NCBI GenBank assembly: GCA_004352715.1
Contig: SCFE01000110.1
Coordinates: 197,220 to 261,219 of the forward strand
DNA from: Hofstenia miamia
Lineage: Eukaryota > Xenacoelomorpha > Acoela
Length of the DNA: 64,000 nt
Direction: 5' to 3'
Shown: piece by piece, positions 23,073 to 36,100 of the stretch
Numbering within the stretch: position 1 is the first letter of the stretch
Layout of the letters: each line of letters opens with the position of its first letter
Notes under the pieces: generated by a model
Seen by the model: the letters and a program-made list of their open reading frames with translations, nothing else
What the model was told of the DNA's origin: nothing
Databases searched by the model: none
Position numbers and translations under genes: made by a program

Positions 23073-23917
23073 AACATAATTTTATAAACATTTCATTCAA
23101 AATGACTATATTTCTCATTCATAGTTTCAGTTAAGATGTCCGTTAAATTACCCCTTGTCAAATACAAACACGCAGGGGTGGACAAATTTTAATTGGAATT
23201 CCACGAATAGATTTTTTTAGTTCCATAAATTAATTGGTCTTTCAGATTCAGACTATTGCCAACTTTTGGCAATAATTAGAATGAAAATAATAGATCAAAA
23301 ATCATAGTAAATTAACTAATTTGGTATTAATAGAAATCAATATATAACATATAAGGACATTTTCAAAAAAAATCATCGTTGTGAGATAACAAAAAATGTT
23401 AATAGTGCTTCATATTTCTGTTAACACAAAAAGAAATTAGTCTAGAAAATCAAAAGTTTATGTTGCCACTAATCATAATCACTAAAGGCAAATTTGGTTC
23501 TACTTTAGATACCTTATGTAAATTATGTGACCATAGTTGAATTTTTTTAGGTTTGACATCACAAGATGTTAATATCACAGTTGTGCAAAATAAGATTAAT
23601 GTTAAATCTTCAATATACAAAAAACGGTAAATTCAGTGGTAAGAGCATAATATATTTTCTGCTCATTGCATGTGTAGTACACTCAACAGCGAATGCTATA
23701 TAAATTTACTAAACAAGACAATAATGCTTCTTGAATCTGGAGTCTTAATTATATATTTCATGAAGATTTAAGTCAATCTTATATAATTGGCAAATTATTG
23801 GCAATTTTGCTTTTTGAGCAGTGCACTAAACGATTGTATAAAGTATTTAAATATTTTTCAATTATTGCAATAATTAAAATTTTGTCTACCCCTGGGGACA
23901 TAGATTAGAACCAATAC

Positions 23918-23919
<2 letters not shown>
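23073..23919. other. AT-rich sequence, no feature seen
   Basis: No coding or repeat signal recognised. Confidence 0.5.
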
Positions 23920-23961
<42 letters not shown>

Positions 23962-24333
23962 GGGGCCTGCGCAGCATTTTCCAGTGAGAGGAATATATCC
24001 TTCGAGATCACATTGAGTAACCAAAAGCTGGGCAAAGCCCCGCAAAAGTTTTTAAAATATTGACGAATTGGACTCTAAGAAATACATTCCACCACTGCAG
24101 TTTTCAATTTCTTATTACTTTTTTTATTTAACCACTTAAAGGCAATTCTGAAATTTTGACGGGGAACTTTCTAACATGTCCCCTTGCCTACCCTACTAGT
24201 TATAGGCAAACATTTCATGAGAAATGGAAGCATCTCTGCTCTGTTGAGGGGGGGAACGTTCCCCCACTTCCCCCCCTCTGGGTGCGCCTCTGTCTAAAAC
24301 TGCAGTTTTTATTCAATAAAATATTAATAAACN

Positions 24334-24366
<33 letters not shown>

Positions 24367-24660
24367 CGTAATATGATTGTTGTCGGCAGGGGCCTGCGCA
24401 GCATTTTCCAGTGAGAGGAATATATCCTTCGAGATCACATTGAGTAACCAAAAGCTGGGCAAAGCCCCGCAAAAATTTTTAAAATATTGACGAATTGGAC
24501 TCTAAGAAATACATTCCACCACTGCAGTTTTCAATTTCTATTAATTTTATAATTTAACCACTTAAAGGCAATTCTGAAATTTTGACGGGGAACTTTCTAA
24601 CATGTCCCTTGCCTACGCTACTGGTTATAGGCAAACATTTTACGAGAAATGCTAACATCC
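23920..24660. repeat. Direct tandem duplication next to (TA)n tracts
   Basis: About 280 bases beginning GGGGCCTGCGCAGCATTTTC at 23962 recur from about 24390, each preceded by (TA)n (23920-23957; 24334-24364). Small differences are present, so it is not a pure copy. A single N at 24333 marks a join. A G/C-run block at 24245-24293 ends ctgggtgcgcctctg, a transposon-end-like word. Confidence 0.8.
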
Positions 24661-26239
24661 TCAGAAATTTAAGAAATAATGCCAAAGTATTCCCACATCG
24701 AAAAGTAACAAAGGAAACGTTTTTTCTTGCATGTAAATTTCATAAACTTTTGGTTATAATGAAGGGAACCTTAAAATCAGATCATACACAATTTCAATGT
24801 TCAAGCTACACTTGAAGTTTTTGTTTTTGACCCTGATTACAATTATAATCATGTAGATTTTAACGTGAATTTGAATAAATATATTTTAATAATACATTTT
24901 ATATCATTTGAAGGCTTTTTAAATTCTCCTATAGGTAACAGAATATTGAACTCCACTTAAAACTAAATTCTCTATTGATTGATTGACAATATTTCGAAAA
25001 GTTTTTAGGTTGGCAATCTAAAGAAGCTATTCAGATTATATCACCATTAAGTAATCTCAAACACTTTCTGAGCTCCACTTTTATATTATTTGTTTTCAAA
25101 TTCTGCCTGAGCAAAACTAAACTACTTGAACCCATAAATTCAATCTTAATTTAGTTATAATTAGGTATGATGCAGAGAATTTTTTTCAAATATAGGCCTT
25201 TCAAATTATAATGATCAATAAAAAAATATGATTTACCAAAAGAAATTGCAATCTCTGGCCATATTCACTGAATTGTAAATTTTGCGCATGCTCATGGCCA
25301 GGCTGCATAGATTTGTTAATAACTTAATACGTTTTGGGAAAATGTGGTCAAAATCGATTGTATCTATTTGGACACACTTGCCAGTTTAAAGGTGCCCATT
25401 GATGAGTGGTGCGGTTTCGAAAAATCCACCGGCTTGAGTTTTTGATAAAAGGAGCAGAGCCAGGTCGAGGTCCGAGCGAAATTACTGTAAGGCAACGGAA
25501 CTGAGATGGGCTTGAATCTCATTAAATGAGCACAGGCCCAAGAATCAGGCCTGTTACAACATTATGTGTAGACTTGCAAAAAATTCGTATAAATTGTTTA
25601 GTCAGTTATTTTGAAAATTCCTTAAATGTGAGGTGCTTATACTCCTTTTAAAAATCCAACTTTTAATTGATTGACTTCTAAATATAGTTTATAACGTACT
25701 TTAGAGCACTTGCTCTAATTTGGTTATTATAATAGGTCTAAATTCACTTTGAAATTTAACCTGTACAGCAAATTGAATTTGATTCATTATATCAAATCGT
25801 GGAAATATTCTCAAGCATACATTTCGAATACTTATCACATAAATGATTATTCACAAATGAACATGATTATGGTTCACTAAGAAATGTTCATCGAATTTGA
25901 AATAATTTTCAAAACTACTCATAGTTGAGTGCACATTGTTTCTCATCTAAATTTGGCTGAATTCGTCATATTGTATGGAAAGCTAGTACCAGGTGCTAAG
26001 TAAGAGCTAAGCATCAATTTTTTTAATTCTGACTGAAATGTTTGCGTTGATTCAGAAATTTGCTGATTTCTTATTCAGATAATTGGGAATCTGGACGAAG
26101 CGTGAACATGTGTAATCAAACAGTGACAAATAGCTGAGGCGTGACTAGAAAATTCAAATACCTATATTTTGCTTGAAATTCCATTTTTCCATTCAACTGC
26201 TATGAATTAAGAAATTAACAAAGTATTTGGAATAGTTAT
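24661..26239. other. Noncoding, no feature seen
   Basis: AT-rich with one slightly GC-richer block at about 25390-25550. No coding, tRNA-like or repeat structure was recognised. Confidence 0.45.
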
Positions 26240-27345
26240 TTAAGAAATTGTCTACATTTTGTTAGATGTCTTACTGAATTTGCGAATACTCTAGGTATTT
26301 TAGTATATTGATTTATTTTTTCTGCTTTGAATTGGCATGTCATAAAATACATTAGAGCAATTACTAATGTTGGCAAAACCAAATGTAACATTTTCGTTTA
26401 ATGAAACGCTATGAATGAATGTATGGCAATGGGGTCACCATTAAAACCCATGATATTTTTTGTACATCTAAAGAATAGCAAAATAATGATTCATTTTTAG
26501 CATTTTTAAATTCGTGTTTAGATGAGTTGAAATTTGTAAAGGAATGTGAAGACAGGTCAGGAATTCATTATCTCGATATTTGCACCAAAATTTCATGACT
26601 CTAATAACAACATCAAAACTGAATGAATATTACTAAAATAAATACCGGTCTCTACATCCCTTTTACATCATATTTGGAAAAGAAACATATAGGATTGCTT
26701 TGGCATATAATAAATATTATTAAAAATATGTTATGATATGGATCCCCGAAAAATTTTCACGACCCATTTTGTCAAAACTTATGCTAGATCATGAGGGTCA
26801 TAAGAACTCAGAACATTCGTGTAAAAATATGATAGGCAAGGGGGCATTAAATTTCAGCACTGTATTTTTGTTATATTTTCACCAAATATATTTTCTCAAC
26901 AAATTAAATCCCAAACCTCAAACTCTAATACTACTTTACCCAAGAGGCTGGGTCTTCAATCGAATTTAGCATGATAGTCTGAGCCTCTGAGCACAGCATC
27001 GAGTACACCCCTGCATAAACATCACATTGGTCATCTATACTATGACATCTTTCAGCATACAAGATATCACATATTGGATAATGATAATCTTAAAGTAATT
27101 CTAAAACATTAAGTTACCAACACATTAAGTCGCCATTTGGGTTTTAATGGTGACCCCATTGCCATAAATTCATTCATAGCGTTTCACTAAACGAAAATGT
27201 TACATTTGGTTTTGCCAACATTAGTAATTGCTCTAATGTATTTTATGACATGCCAATTCAAAGCAGAAAAAATAAATCAATATACTAAAATACCTAGAGT
27301 AATTGTAAATTCAGTAAGACCTCTAACAAAATGTATAAATTAAGT
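26240..27345. mobile_element. Foldback element with ~210-bp inverted arms
   Basis: The left arm (about 26245-26455) and right arm (about 27135-27335) are near-perfect reverse complements, for example attttgttagatgtcttac against gtaagacctctaacaaaat, and caatggggtcaccattaaaa against ttttaatggtgaccccattg. The ~680-base spacer has no recognisable transposase. Long arms and no coding fit a foldback transposon or a large MITE. Target-site duplication is unclear because the outer edges are AT-rich. Confidence 0.8.
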
Positions 27346-27367
27346 TAGTATATATATATATATATAT
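27346..27367. repeat. (TA)n at gap edge
   Basis: Simple TA repeat running into the gap. Confidence 0.9.
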
Positions 27368-28367
27368 NNNNNNNNNNNNNNNNNNNNNNNNNNNNNNNNN
27401 NNNNNNNNNNNNNNNNNNNNNNNNNNNNNNNNNNNNNNNNNNNNNNNNNNNNNNNNNNNNNNNNNNNNNNNNNNNNNNNNNNNNNNNNNNNNNNNNNNNN
27501 NNNNNNNNNNNNNNNNNNNNNNNNNNNNNNNNNNNNNNNNNNNNNNNNNNNNNNNNNNNNNNNNNNNNNNNNNNNNNNNNNNNNNNNNNNNNNNNNNNNN
27601 NNNNNNNNNNNNNNNNNNNNNNNNNNNNNNNNNNNNNNNNNNNNNNNNNNNNNNNNNNNNNNNNNNNNNNNNNNNNNNNNNNNNNNNNNNNNNNNNNNNN
27701 NNNNNNNNNNNNNNNNNNNNNNNNNNNNNNNNNNNNNNNNNNNNNNNNNNNNNNNNNNNNNNNNNNNNNNNNNNNNNNNNNNNNNNNNNNNNNNNNNNNN
27801 NNNNNNNNNNNNNNNNNNNNNNNNNNNNNNNNNNNNNNNNNNNNNNNNNNNNNNNNNNNNNNNNNNNNNNNNNNNNNNNNNNNNNNNNNNNNNNNNNNNN
27901 NNNNNNNNNNNNNNNNNNNNNNNNNNNNNNNNNNNNNNNNNNNNNNNNNNNNNNNNNNNNNNNNNNNNNNNNNNNNNNNNNNNNNNNNNNNNNNNNNNNN
28001 NNNNNNNNNNNNNNNNNNNNNNNNNNNNNNNNNNNNNNNNNNNNNNNNNNNNNNNNNNNNNNNNNNNNNNNNNNNNNNNNNNNNNNNNNNNNNNNNNNNN
28101 NNNNNNNNNNNNNNNNNNNNNNNNNNNNNNNNNNNNNNNNNNNNNNNNNNNNNNNNNNNNNNNNNNNNNNNNNNNNNNNNNNNNNNNNNNNNNNNNNNNN
28201 NNNNNNNNNNNNNNNNNNNNNNNNNNNNNNNNNNNNNNNNNNNNNNNNNNNNNNNNNNNNNNNNNNNNNNNNNNNNNNNNNNNNNNNNNNNNNNNNNNNN
28301 NNNNNNNNNNNNNNNNNNNNNNNNNNNNNNNNNNNNNNNNNNNNNNNNNNNNNNNNNNNNNNNNNNN
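27368..28367. other. Assembly gap (1000 N)
   Basis: Run of N of round length. Its right edge lies inside a tandem array, so the real array may be longer. Confidence 0.99.
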
Positions 28368-28477
28368 GAAAAAAGTGTAACCTCCTGGACTCCACCTCTC
28401 GACCAATCAGAAAAAAGTGTAACCTCCTTCACTCCACCTCTCGACCAATCAGAAAAAAGTGTAACCTCCTTCACTCG
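28368..28477. repeat. 42-bp minisatellite with CCAAT-type core
   Basis: About 2.6 units of a 42-base repeat, each with gtgtaacctcc and ctctcgaccaatcag. On the minus strand one frame stays open through the units (VTLFSDWSRGG recurring every 14 residues) because 42 is a multiple of three. No start context or partner exon supports a protein. The array emerges from the gap, so its length is unknown. Confidence 0.85.
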
Positions 28478-29739
28478 GATATATACTACTTAGATTTACC
28501 GCGCTTTTATCAAGGCTTAAACACAGTGTCATTTTTGCCGTTACAGACGTTATATTATTGATTTTTCAAAATCATATCGATACCGCGATAGTTTGAGTGA
28601 TACCGAACCGACTCCCAAAATTTTCCGGGCCCCAGTGTTTTTAAATTTCAAATGCAATTTATCAGAGAATAGAAAAGAGGCTAAAGAATTATGCATAATT
28701 TAACAAATCAGCGAATTACTTAGTTTCTACGAAGCGTACAACTTTTATGTTACGACCTAAAACAAATTTGGCAATCATAGGACAAGAAAATCGGAGAACT
28801 AATAAAAAATGTGGTACAAATTTCATAAACTTAAAATATTATTTTTATAACCAGCAATTGATTCTCATCGTGATTTTTAGCAAATCTTCAAATTTCAGAA
28901 ATTGCGCATTCAACATTATTTCAGAAAAATATGATCAAAAATTATGCAAAGGTTAGAAAAGCCTAGCATCTTTTGCTACTCCAGCGAGAAAAAAATTATT
29001 ACATATTGGCAATCCTTTTAGGATAAATTTATCAATGTAAATACATCTAATATATGAGTGTTCAACAAACTCTGGAGCAAGTATTCAATACAAAAATTAA
29101 AATCCCAAGTCAATGTTACCTGATAAACCATTGTCTCATGATATCAAATTACCCAAAAGGCCTCAGTATTAGACCAGAAAAGTTAGTGATAAGACACAAA
29201 TATTTACCCAGTGATTGGTAATTTTTGAAATTTACATATTGGAACAGGGAGGATAACAGGGAGATAAATTGCTAAGTGTCTATCTAAATCTTAACCCACA
29301 TCTAAATTAGATTACAATTTGTTAATTTCAAAACTTGGTTCACATTTTAACAATGGAAATACCAGAAAACAGTATCAAATGCTAATTTACAACTGCAAGA
29401 TGAACGCTATGACAACATACCTTAATATATTCCAAGAAGTTATCATTTACTAAGACTATCCCATGAAGAGGGAAAATATTTTAAAGAAGATCTTCATATA
29501 GTTATATACAAGCTGGAATGTCGCCTATTTTTAGAAGATGCTTAAAGACAAAATGCGCCATTGACAATCTCATTAATATTCTGCTTAGGACATTTGTTAA
29601 TAGACAGTTAGTGCTAAATAATTCAGAAAGAATTGGGTTTCACTAATTCTATAGATGAGTCTAAGTTCTCTGTTAATTAATCCTCTACTCAAAAGGCACT
29701 GAAAAAAACTTTTTACTTGGTAGAATTTGTTGAAGGAAT
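28478..29739. other. Noncoding, no feature assigned
   Basis: May include the worn gag part of the Ty3/gypsy relic that follows, but no zinc knuckle or capsid motif could be read. Confidence 0.4.
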
Positions 29740-30960
29740 GTGGCAGGTAAGGCTACACAATTATTGGATCAAGAAGTTTTTATGACTACTAATTTAATGG
29801 AATGGAATTTGCTACCTATTAATATCAATAGCATTAACATCAAACTACTGTAGATACCAGAGCTTCAATTACTATAATGGTAAATAAATGTGCAAATGAA
29901 ATTGGATGGAATAGGTCCGACATACTCAATGATGATTAATCTCTCTGGTGACTACAACAATATTAAAGGTGTCATATGTAAAACAGCGAAAGCAATATAA
30001 CATATACAATTCAAACAACATATATACATTGTTGATTCTCATTATCAGCGGTTATTCTATGAGATGATCCTAGGTTGTGCTTTTAAGCATTATTGAGTTT
30101 AGTATGAAAATTATTAACAACAAAACCTGGTGTATCCGCTGAATTCTTTATTTTAGAATATCTCAGAGTTGAGCCCTACACCTGGAAATTAATTAAGATC
30201 AATAAAGTTAATGGTAAATTTGTCATTCAAAATAAATATGGCATTAACTCAAAGAAAGTTATCTTACAAAGCAATATCTGTATTGTTAAAAATGGCATTG
30301 GCATTACTGAAGTCTTAAATAAAAACAGTAAATTCATTTCCATCAAACTGAATTAGCTCACTTTTGCCAGCATACCTCTGCAAAAATCAGTTACTAAAGC
30401 TAAATCTGTTTTCAGTTTGGAAATACAGCATAAAGCCAATATTTCTAATTTACTAATACCAATGATTACAAAAGAAAGTCTTCGCATCTAACTACAAATG
30501 ATATTTACAATCTAAATAAAGTTTTACAAGACAATGCAACTATTTTCAATAACTGTGAAATAACCAATTCTTCAACACTGCCACAGAGTCCCTTAACATC
30601 TTCAAGTTGAATATGCTTTCACTATCACTGAACTTCTAAAAATCGGAATAATTAGAAAAAGCAAAAGTCCTTACGCTTTTACCACAGTTTCTATTAAACT
30701 TGGAGACAAACTTCAATTATGCATTCACTTTTGTATGCTTAATGAAATCATGAAAAAAGACTCTTATCCACTTCCACATATGGATTACATTCTTTAAAAA
30801 GCAGCTCAGTTCTCTGCCATCAATCTTTGCAACGCTTATTGGCAGGTTCCCATGTGAGACTGCAATTTTGAAAAAATTGCCTTATCACTCCTCATCGCCT
30901 CTACAAATGATATATATTCAAAAACGTTTGCTACATATTTTCGCTGTTTTAAATCAGAAT
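29740..30960 (+). pseudogene. Ty3/gypsy-type LTR retrotransposon remnant (PR-RT)
   Basis: A retropepsin-like segment reads VDTRASITIMVNKCANEIGW at about 29850-29910 (normally DTGAS) and later IYIVDSHY then MILGCAF (about 30022-30087). The first half of reverse transcriptase follows from about 30605. It has ELLKIGIIRKSKSPYAF, then LCIHFCMLNEIMKKDSYPLP, then FSAINLCNAYWQVPM, the standard Ty3/gypsy order. Stops (for example at 30797 and 30857) and frame changes show decay. The catalytic YxDD block, RNase H and integrase are absent, and no LTR pair was found. It is a truncated internal fragment with no coding ability. Confidence 0.8.
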
Positions 30961-31462
30961 ACTACAACTCTAAAATCCATTAATTGTTAAAATAAGAATA
31001 ATTTTGCTAATTTTGTTTGAGGCATAATTTGATATTTTGCTTACTTCATTACGGGACCAGTTTGAATTTGCACCAATGAAAGATAATAAGTACAATTCTG
31101 GTCTTGGAAAGGATGTTACAAAAGAAAATGGTGCAATAGCAAGTTCCTCAATGTATAATGAGGCCCATCTGAAATAATGTCGCAAAGGCAAACAAGGACA
31201 ACCTTCATGTGGTAGTATTCAGAAATAGAAAGCCAAAATTGTTGTAATAATGAAAAACGCCTTAGACAGTCATTTCCTTGCTATACTTTAAAGAGGTTGT
31301 CAAGCACTCAAATTCAGTGCCAAGTTTGTAGAATCAGAACATAAATATGCAATTCACTTAGGTTCAAAGCGATTTTGTTAAATTAAAATAATAATTAATT
31401 AGTTGTTTGAAATTAATACCTTATGCCGAACTATAAAACGATTATTAATAGTTAATTAAGAC
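30961..31462. other. Noncoding junction between two retroelement relics
   Basis: No recognisable coding. A 73-codon minus-strand ORF (30970-31191) has no family features. Confidence 0.4.
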
Positions 31463-32603
31463 ATGTATTTATGTAAAATAGCATTTCCGTCTCTAAGTTC
31501 TTTGATGCAACATGGCTCAGGCCGAAATGATGCCTCATTTTCGGTTCCAACATTTCACAAAAATATTGAATTTGCCCCAAAGATAGAATCATTGCCAATA
31601 AAACCAAGTTTATATTACCGTTATGTAGATGATATTTTCACTATATTTGAAAATTCAAATGATGTTGATGAATTTAATGGAGATGTGTATAAGAGACAAG
31701 AAGAACTGAAGTTTACAGTTGAAAAATCACACAATAATTCAATGAATTTTCTTGACGTAACCTTAAAGATGAAAAAAGAACACTATGAAACAATGATCTA
31801 TAGAAAACCTACTAACACTGATTTTTACATTCCATTCAAATCATACTGTGACATCAAATATAAAACTAGTACTATTCAATGCTTATTGAATCGAATTATT
31901 AAAATTTCATCTAATTATAGTAATTTAACTTATTCAATATAAAAACCTCTACACTATCTTAGAGAAAAATGGCTATCTACACAAACTAATAAAGAAATTC
32001 GTTGACAAAGCATTAACTTCTAACAATATGGTACGTAACCAAGTAACAACAGATGATCAAACACCAATTTACTGGAAACTACCATACATTGAAGAAAAAA
32101 AAAGGAATTTCTAAAATTAAGAATAAAGAACATAAACAAGAAACTTAAAGTAACCAAGATCGTACCAATACTAACATCAAGAAAACATCAGAATTTATAG
32201 AAACAATGATCCTATAAACAAAATGTCGGTTTCTTCCATTGTGTATAAATATCAATGTGAAAAATGTAACCATTTTTACATCGGAGAAACCAAGCGACAT
32301 TTTGAAACTAGGATCAAATAACATCTTAGAGGGGATTTAAGAAGTGAAATATATTTGCATGAACACCAAGGAAACAAAGCAAATTTTGAAATATTACAAA
32401 GAACAAAAAACACCAAATTAGATGAAGCTCTATTCATAAAAAATGCAACCAAGAACATGCTATTAAATAGTCAACAAAGTACGATGAATTTACTGAACAT
32501 ATTTTAGGTGTATGCATATTTCAACGTCATTTAATGTAGTAATTGTAAATTAAATCCCACGCATTTGTACACTGACGATGATTTATAAATCGCAACCGGT
32601 TGG

Positions 32604-32605
<2 letters not shown>
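31463..32605 (+). pseudogene. Penelope-like retroelement: RT and GIY-YIG remnant
   Basis: The frame 31463-31942 carries the Penelope RT core: SLYYRYVDDIFTIF with the catalytic YVDD, then HNNSMNFLDVTLKMKK and YRKPTNTDFYIPF, the usual succession in Penelope-like elements. After frameshifts between 31943 and 32220, the frame from 32222 reads CEKCNHFYIGETKRHFETRI, the GIY-YIG endonuclease (CxxC, YIGET, R-H-x-x-R). It is broken by a TAA at 32319-32321 before HLRGDLRSEIYLHEH. A 3' tail follows with a hammerhead-like fold and a (TA)n tract. The RT N-terminus is missing. Penelope elements use this RT plus endonuclease for target-primed insertion; this copy is dead. Confidence 0.9.

Positions 32606-32606
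<1 letters not shown>
32566..32606 (+). ncRNA. Hammerhead-ribozyme-like 3' tail of the Penelope element
   Basis: The end of the element reads CTGACGA, then a self-complementary GATTTATAAATC that would form stem II, then gCAACCGGTTGG. This copies the layout of minimal hammerhead ribozymes known from Penelope-like elements (CUGAUGA - stem II - GAAA - short stem III). Both core boxes differ from consensus: C for U in CTGACGA, and GCAA for GAAA. Self-cleavage is therefore doubtful and it may be a decayed copy. Confidence 0.5.
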
Positions 32607-32636
<30 letters not shown>

Positions 32637-32746
32637 NNNNNNNNNNNNNNNNNNNNNNNNNNNNNNNNNNNNNNNNNNNNNNNNNNNNNNNNNNNNNNNN
32701 NNNNNNNNNNNNNNNNNNNNNTATATATATATATATATATATATAT
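32606..32746. repeat. (TA)n tract split by an 85-base gap
   Basis: TA repeats at 32606-32636 and 32722-32746 enclose Ns at 32637-32721. The gap is most likely more TA repeat. Confidence 0.9.
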
Positions 32747-32975
32747 TATAAACAATAGTGAATTATTAGAGTATGACTAAAATGCAATCTTTTACTATAC
32801 ATAACAAAACAATCAGAACCAACAATAGAGAGAATTATCATCTCAATTTTCTTTATAATTGAAATAAAAAATTGTAAACCATGATAAGAAATGGTAAGAG
32901 TAATGAAAATACTCATTATGTTTGAACCATAAAGCTCAGCAAGAATAAATTAATAAAGAAGAAAGTATTTATGTT

Positions 32976-33157
32976 CTATAACCAAGAGAGCATATCCTCA
33001 TAAATAACGTTTGTGCCTAGTGAACTGTCTCTAACTCGTTGAGACTTTTCCTTGAGATCTTTTACTTTTAGTGCTTCATAAATTGTTGATTCCAAATTTT
33101 CTTCTGATAATTTTGTGCTTTCTAATATCAGCAAAGTACCATATAATTCAGCAAACT
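32976..33157 (-). pseudogene. Gene B exon 4 (C-terminal exon)
   Basis: Acceptor tatttttag, 182 bases to TAG. After completing a split codon it reads KFAELYGTLLILESTKLS, then helix ENLESTIYEALKV and the tail SLGTNVIYEDMLSWL. It aligns throughout with exon 4 of gene A (SVLGTNYIYKDMMSLL). The exon itself has no lesion. There is no C-terminal membrane segment, unlike classical animal UGTs. Confidence 0.85.
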
Positions 33158-36100
33158 CTAAAAATATATAATATTAACTATAAAATGCAAATTCAATTAT
33201 TTACTATATGTAAGAAATCTATTTAACAATTCAGTTTATTATCAAAATAATTGTTCTATCAAAAATGTTTCTGATTGATGAAAGCCTAGTGATTGCAAAT
33301 TGGACTAACATTATGGGAGACTAGTTGCATATCCTTTGTAAGAACTTACAGCAACTAAATTGATAAAAAGTGTTTTTCTAAATCTGAACAACTTAGTATA
33401 TTAGTATACATAAAGGCCTAGATTTCATCAGAACAGTTTGCATAGCCAATCAGAACGTTAGGCTGTTATGTAAATTACAGTCTCCACTAAGTTCAAGCTT
33501 TGTCAATGCAATGCAATTAATTATATCTTTGTACAAAATTATTCAATTTAAAAATTAAGAAAAAATACAGCAATACATTCTCAGATAAACTCCATGTAAT
33601 ATTAAATGAAAAAGATCAAAACTAAAATCACATTTTGAAAATTCATGTACCTTTACAAAAAAGTAGAATGTCCATGGAACGGGCCCACACTTAAATTATT
33701 ACGAAAATAAGCATTAAAAAATCATTTATCGTAATCAATTCCTTCAATAGTAATATATTCACAAGTGTTGTGTTTACACTAAGCTATTTGAATTGCAAAA
33801 CTCAAATTTTTAATAATTTTAACTTGGATATTTTGACATAATTGGACGGACAAACTGAAATTGTAGGCAAAGATATCGTTTTGTCTGATCAAAATTCAAA
33901 TACTTTAATTTGAGCTTATTTTTACCAAGCCTTGCTTCTGAACCAAAAAAAAATATCCAGGTTAGCTTGTATACTTGTCTTTTTCACTCATCTTTTAATT
34001 AGTTAAAATTGTTAGTGAGAGTCTTGATATTGTCTTTCAGGGCTCCGAAAGGAGTAAATAGGACCTCTCATATACCTAAACGATGGACCATCACCCTCCT
34101 GAGCCCATTATTGCAATCATGACATTTGAAAACTGTTTAAAATGCTTATTGTATACTGTCCATAGGCTACCAAAATATAATTTGATTACTAAACGAAAAA
34201 TTATTATTAATTTTTAGCAACAAAAAGGTCTTGTTGACTGGAACAAAGTCTTTTGTTCCTAGATAATTTAGGTAAGAAATCGGATTGAAGGAATTCAATT
34301 TATTTAAAAATTATCACATTCTATTGCTCTTTATAATTGGATTAGCAATCTGTATCGTTTACCTAGGCCTATCTTTCGAGCAAGCAGGCCTCTTTATACC
34401 TCATGAGAACGGTTGAAATGACTCGTTTGTATTCACTTCCATGACTCTGGTGTTCCTAGGTTGTTTTGAAATTTTGAAAAAGGCAAAAATAATAACAACA
34501 CAGCATTACAATACAAAGAAACTGAATTCATTGATTAAGAAGCTGTAGAAGATCGAGGCCTCATGAAAAGAGGATAAGAAAATTGAAATCTGATTGTATT
34601 AAATTATTTGATACAGCAGATTAGAAAAAAGAAGAAAGGCTAAATAGTGCCAAGAAGGGGAACGCAAATGGTGCGTCAGATAAAATGAAATTTGAGGAGA
34701 ATATCAATAAGACTGAGTTACTAAAAAAACAGCGTTGAAAGCTCTGAGGAGTTTGATAACAATGATGATGAAGACTTGCTTGTAGTTACAATACCAAAAT
34801 GTAAACATACCTATTCTTAAAAGATGACCTAGGAATTCTGTAAATAGGCCCTTGTTTACTGTGCCATTAATTGCTCATCGATCATTAATGCACACCCAAG
34901 CTGTGGGAGATAGAAAGAAAATATTCAAACAATAATTTTTGCGTTTCTATTTTTGTATATGTGTACTCCTTCAAAAAATATATGTTTCAAAAATCCCTAT
35001 TGAGCTATTTTTACTTGTAAAGGATAATGGTTATGTGGAATTAATGAAACCCTAGAAAACTTCTTAGGGGTTTTCATCGGTTTTTGAAGCTCTACAAAAT
35101 GATGTGCAGCATGAGACCATAACTATTAAAATGGAGATTATTTGCAGGATTTTTGAATTTTGCTTCTTACAAAAAATAGGGCTAGCCAGCACAGAAAAGA
35201 TGGCAATTACATAAGATCTTGAAAAAGAGTGGATTTTGAAGTAGAAGCAGCTCTTTAGATCTCTTTTTACAAAAATCAAAAAAAAACTTTTTTGCTCCAC
35301 CCTATGACATAGTGGCATCCTATTGAGTTGATTGAAGGATTTCAGTTACAAATTCAGTTATTCTGTTCCATGAAATACAGACTCTAAAGGCATTATTTCT
35401 GAGCTATATACGATCATTATCAAAATTAAATTGCAGCAATATTTATTTTCAAGAATATTTGTAGAAATATTCAAGAAAGACATTAGTTAATAGCTTCATA
35501 CAGGTGACAGTCATTCCATCAGATAGTGGTGAAAAAAGTTTCGTCTTATATTTTGTATGCGTGATTTCACTTTTCACTGAGGTCGGAATGGACATCTTCT
35601 GATGCTTTGCACAGAAATGAATTTTTTCAGTATTTTGAGAAATAGAAAAAATTTGATGAAATCTTACTGTAATATGAATTCAAGATTGCTGACATAGTCT
35701 TGCTCATAGTCTACACTAATTACCACTGAATTGTTCTGAATGCAAATGAGCGTAATAAGCGGTAATATTTTTTAACAACCATTTAACACAGGTTTTCCAA
35801 ATTATTACATATCTTTGTTGTTGATATCTAGTTGTAAATGCAGCCCATTAGGTGGCACCCATACAGTGGTGCACGCAAGAGAGCAAGAGAGAAAGATACG
35901 TTGGAATGTCCCCTACCAACTCAGTTTTTGAAAATTGATTGCTACTAGTTAAATCAAAAAATTTAAAAACTAAGGTGATGAAATGCATTTTTAAAGTTGA
36001 ATTTTTCAATTTTTTCCTCAATTTCGAGGGAGAAGTTCTGTGTACGTCCCGGCACACTTAATATCAACAGCTAATGTAGATTATCTTGGTATATGAGTGG

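Noticed and set aside
27323-28474. Repeat protein encoded by the 42-bp array
   Set aside because: The open frame follows from the period being a multiple of three; there is no other coding evidence.
31463-32605. Group II intron or telomerase as source of the YVDD domain
   Set aside because: The YVDD is followed by Penelope-specific blocks and a GIY-YIG endonuclease with CxxC, which fits only Penelope-like elements.
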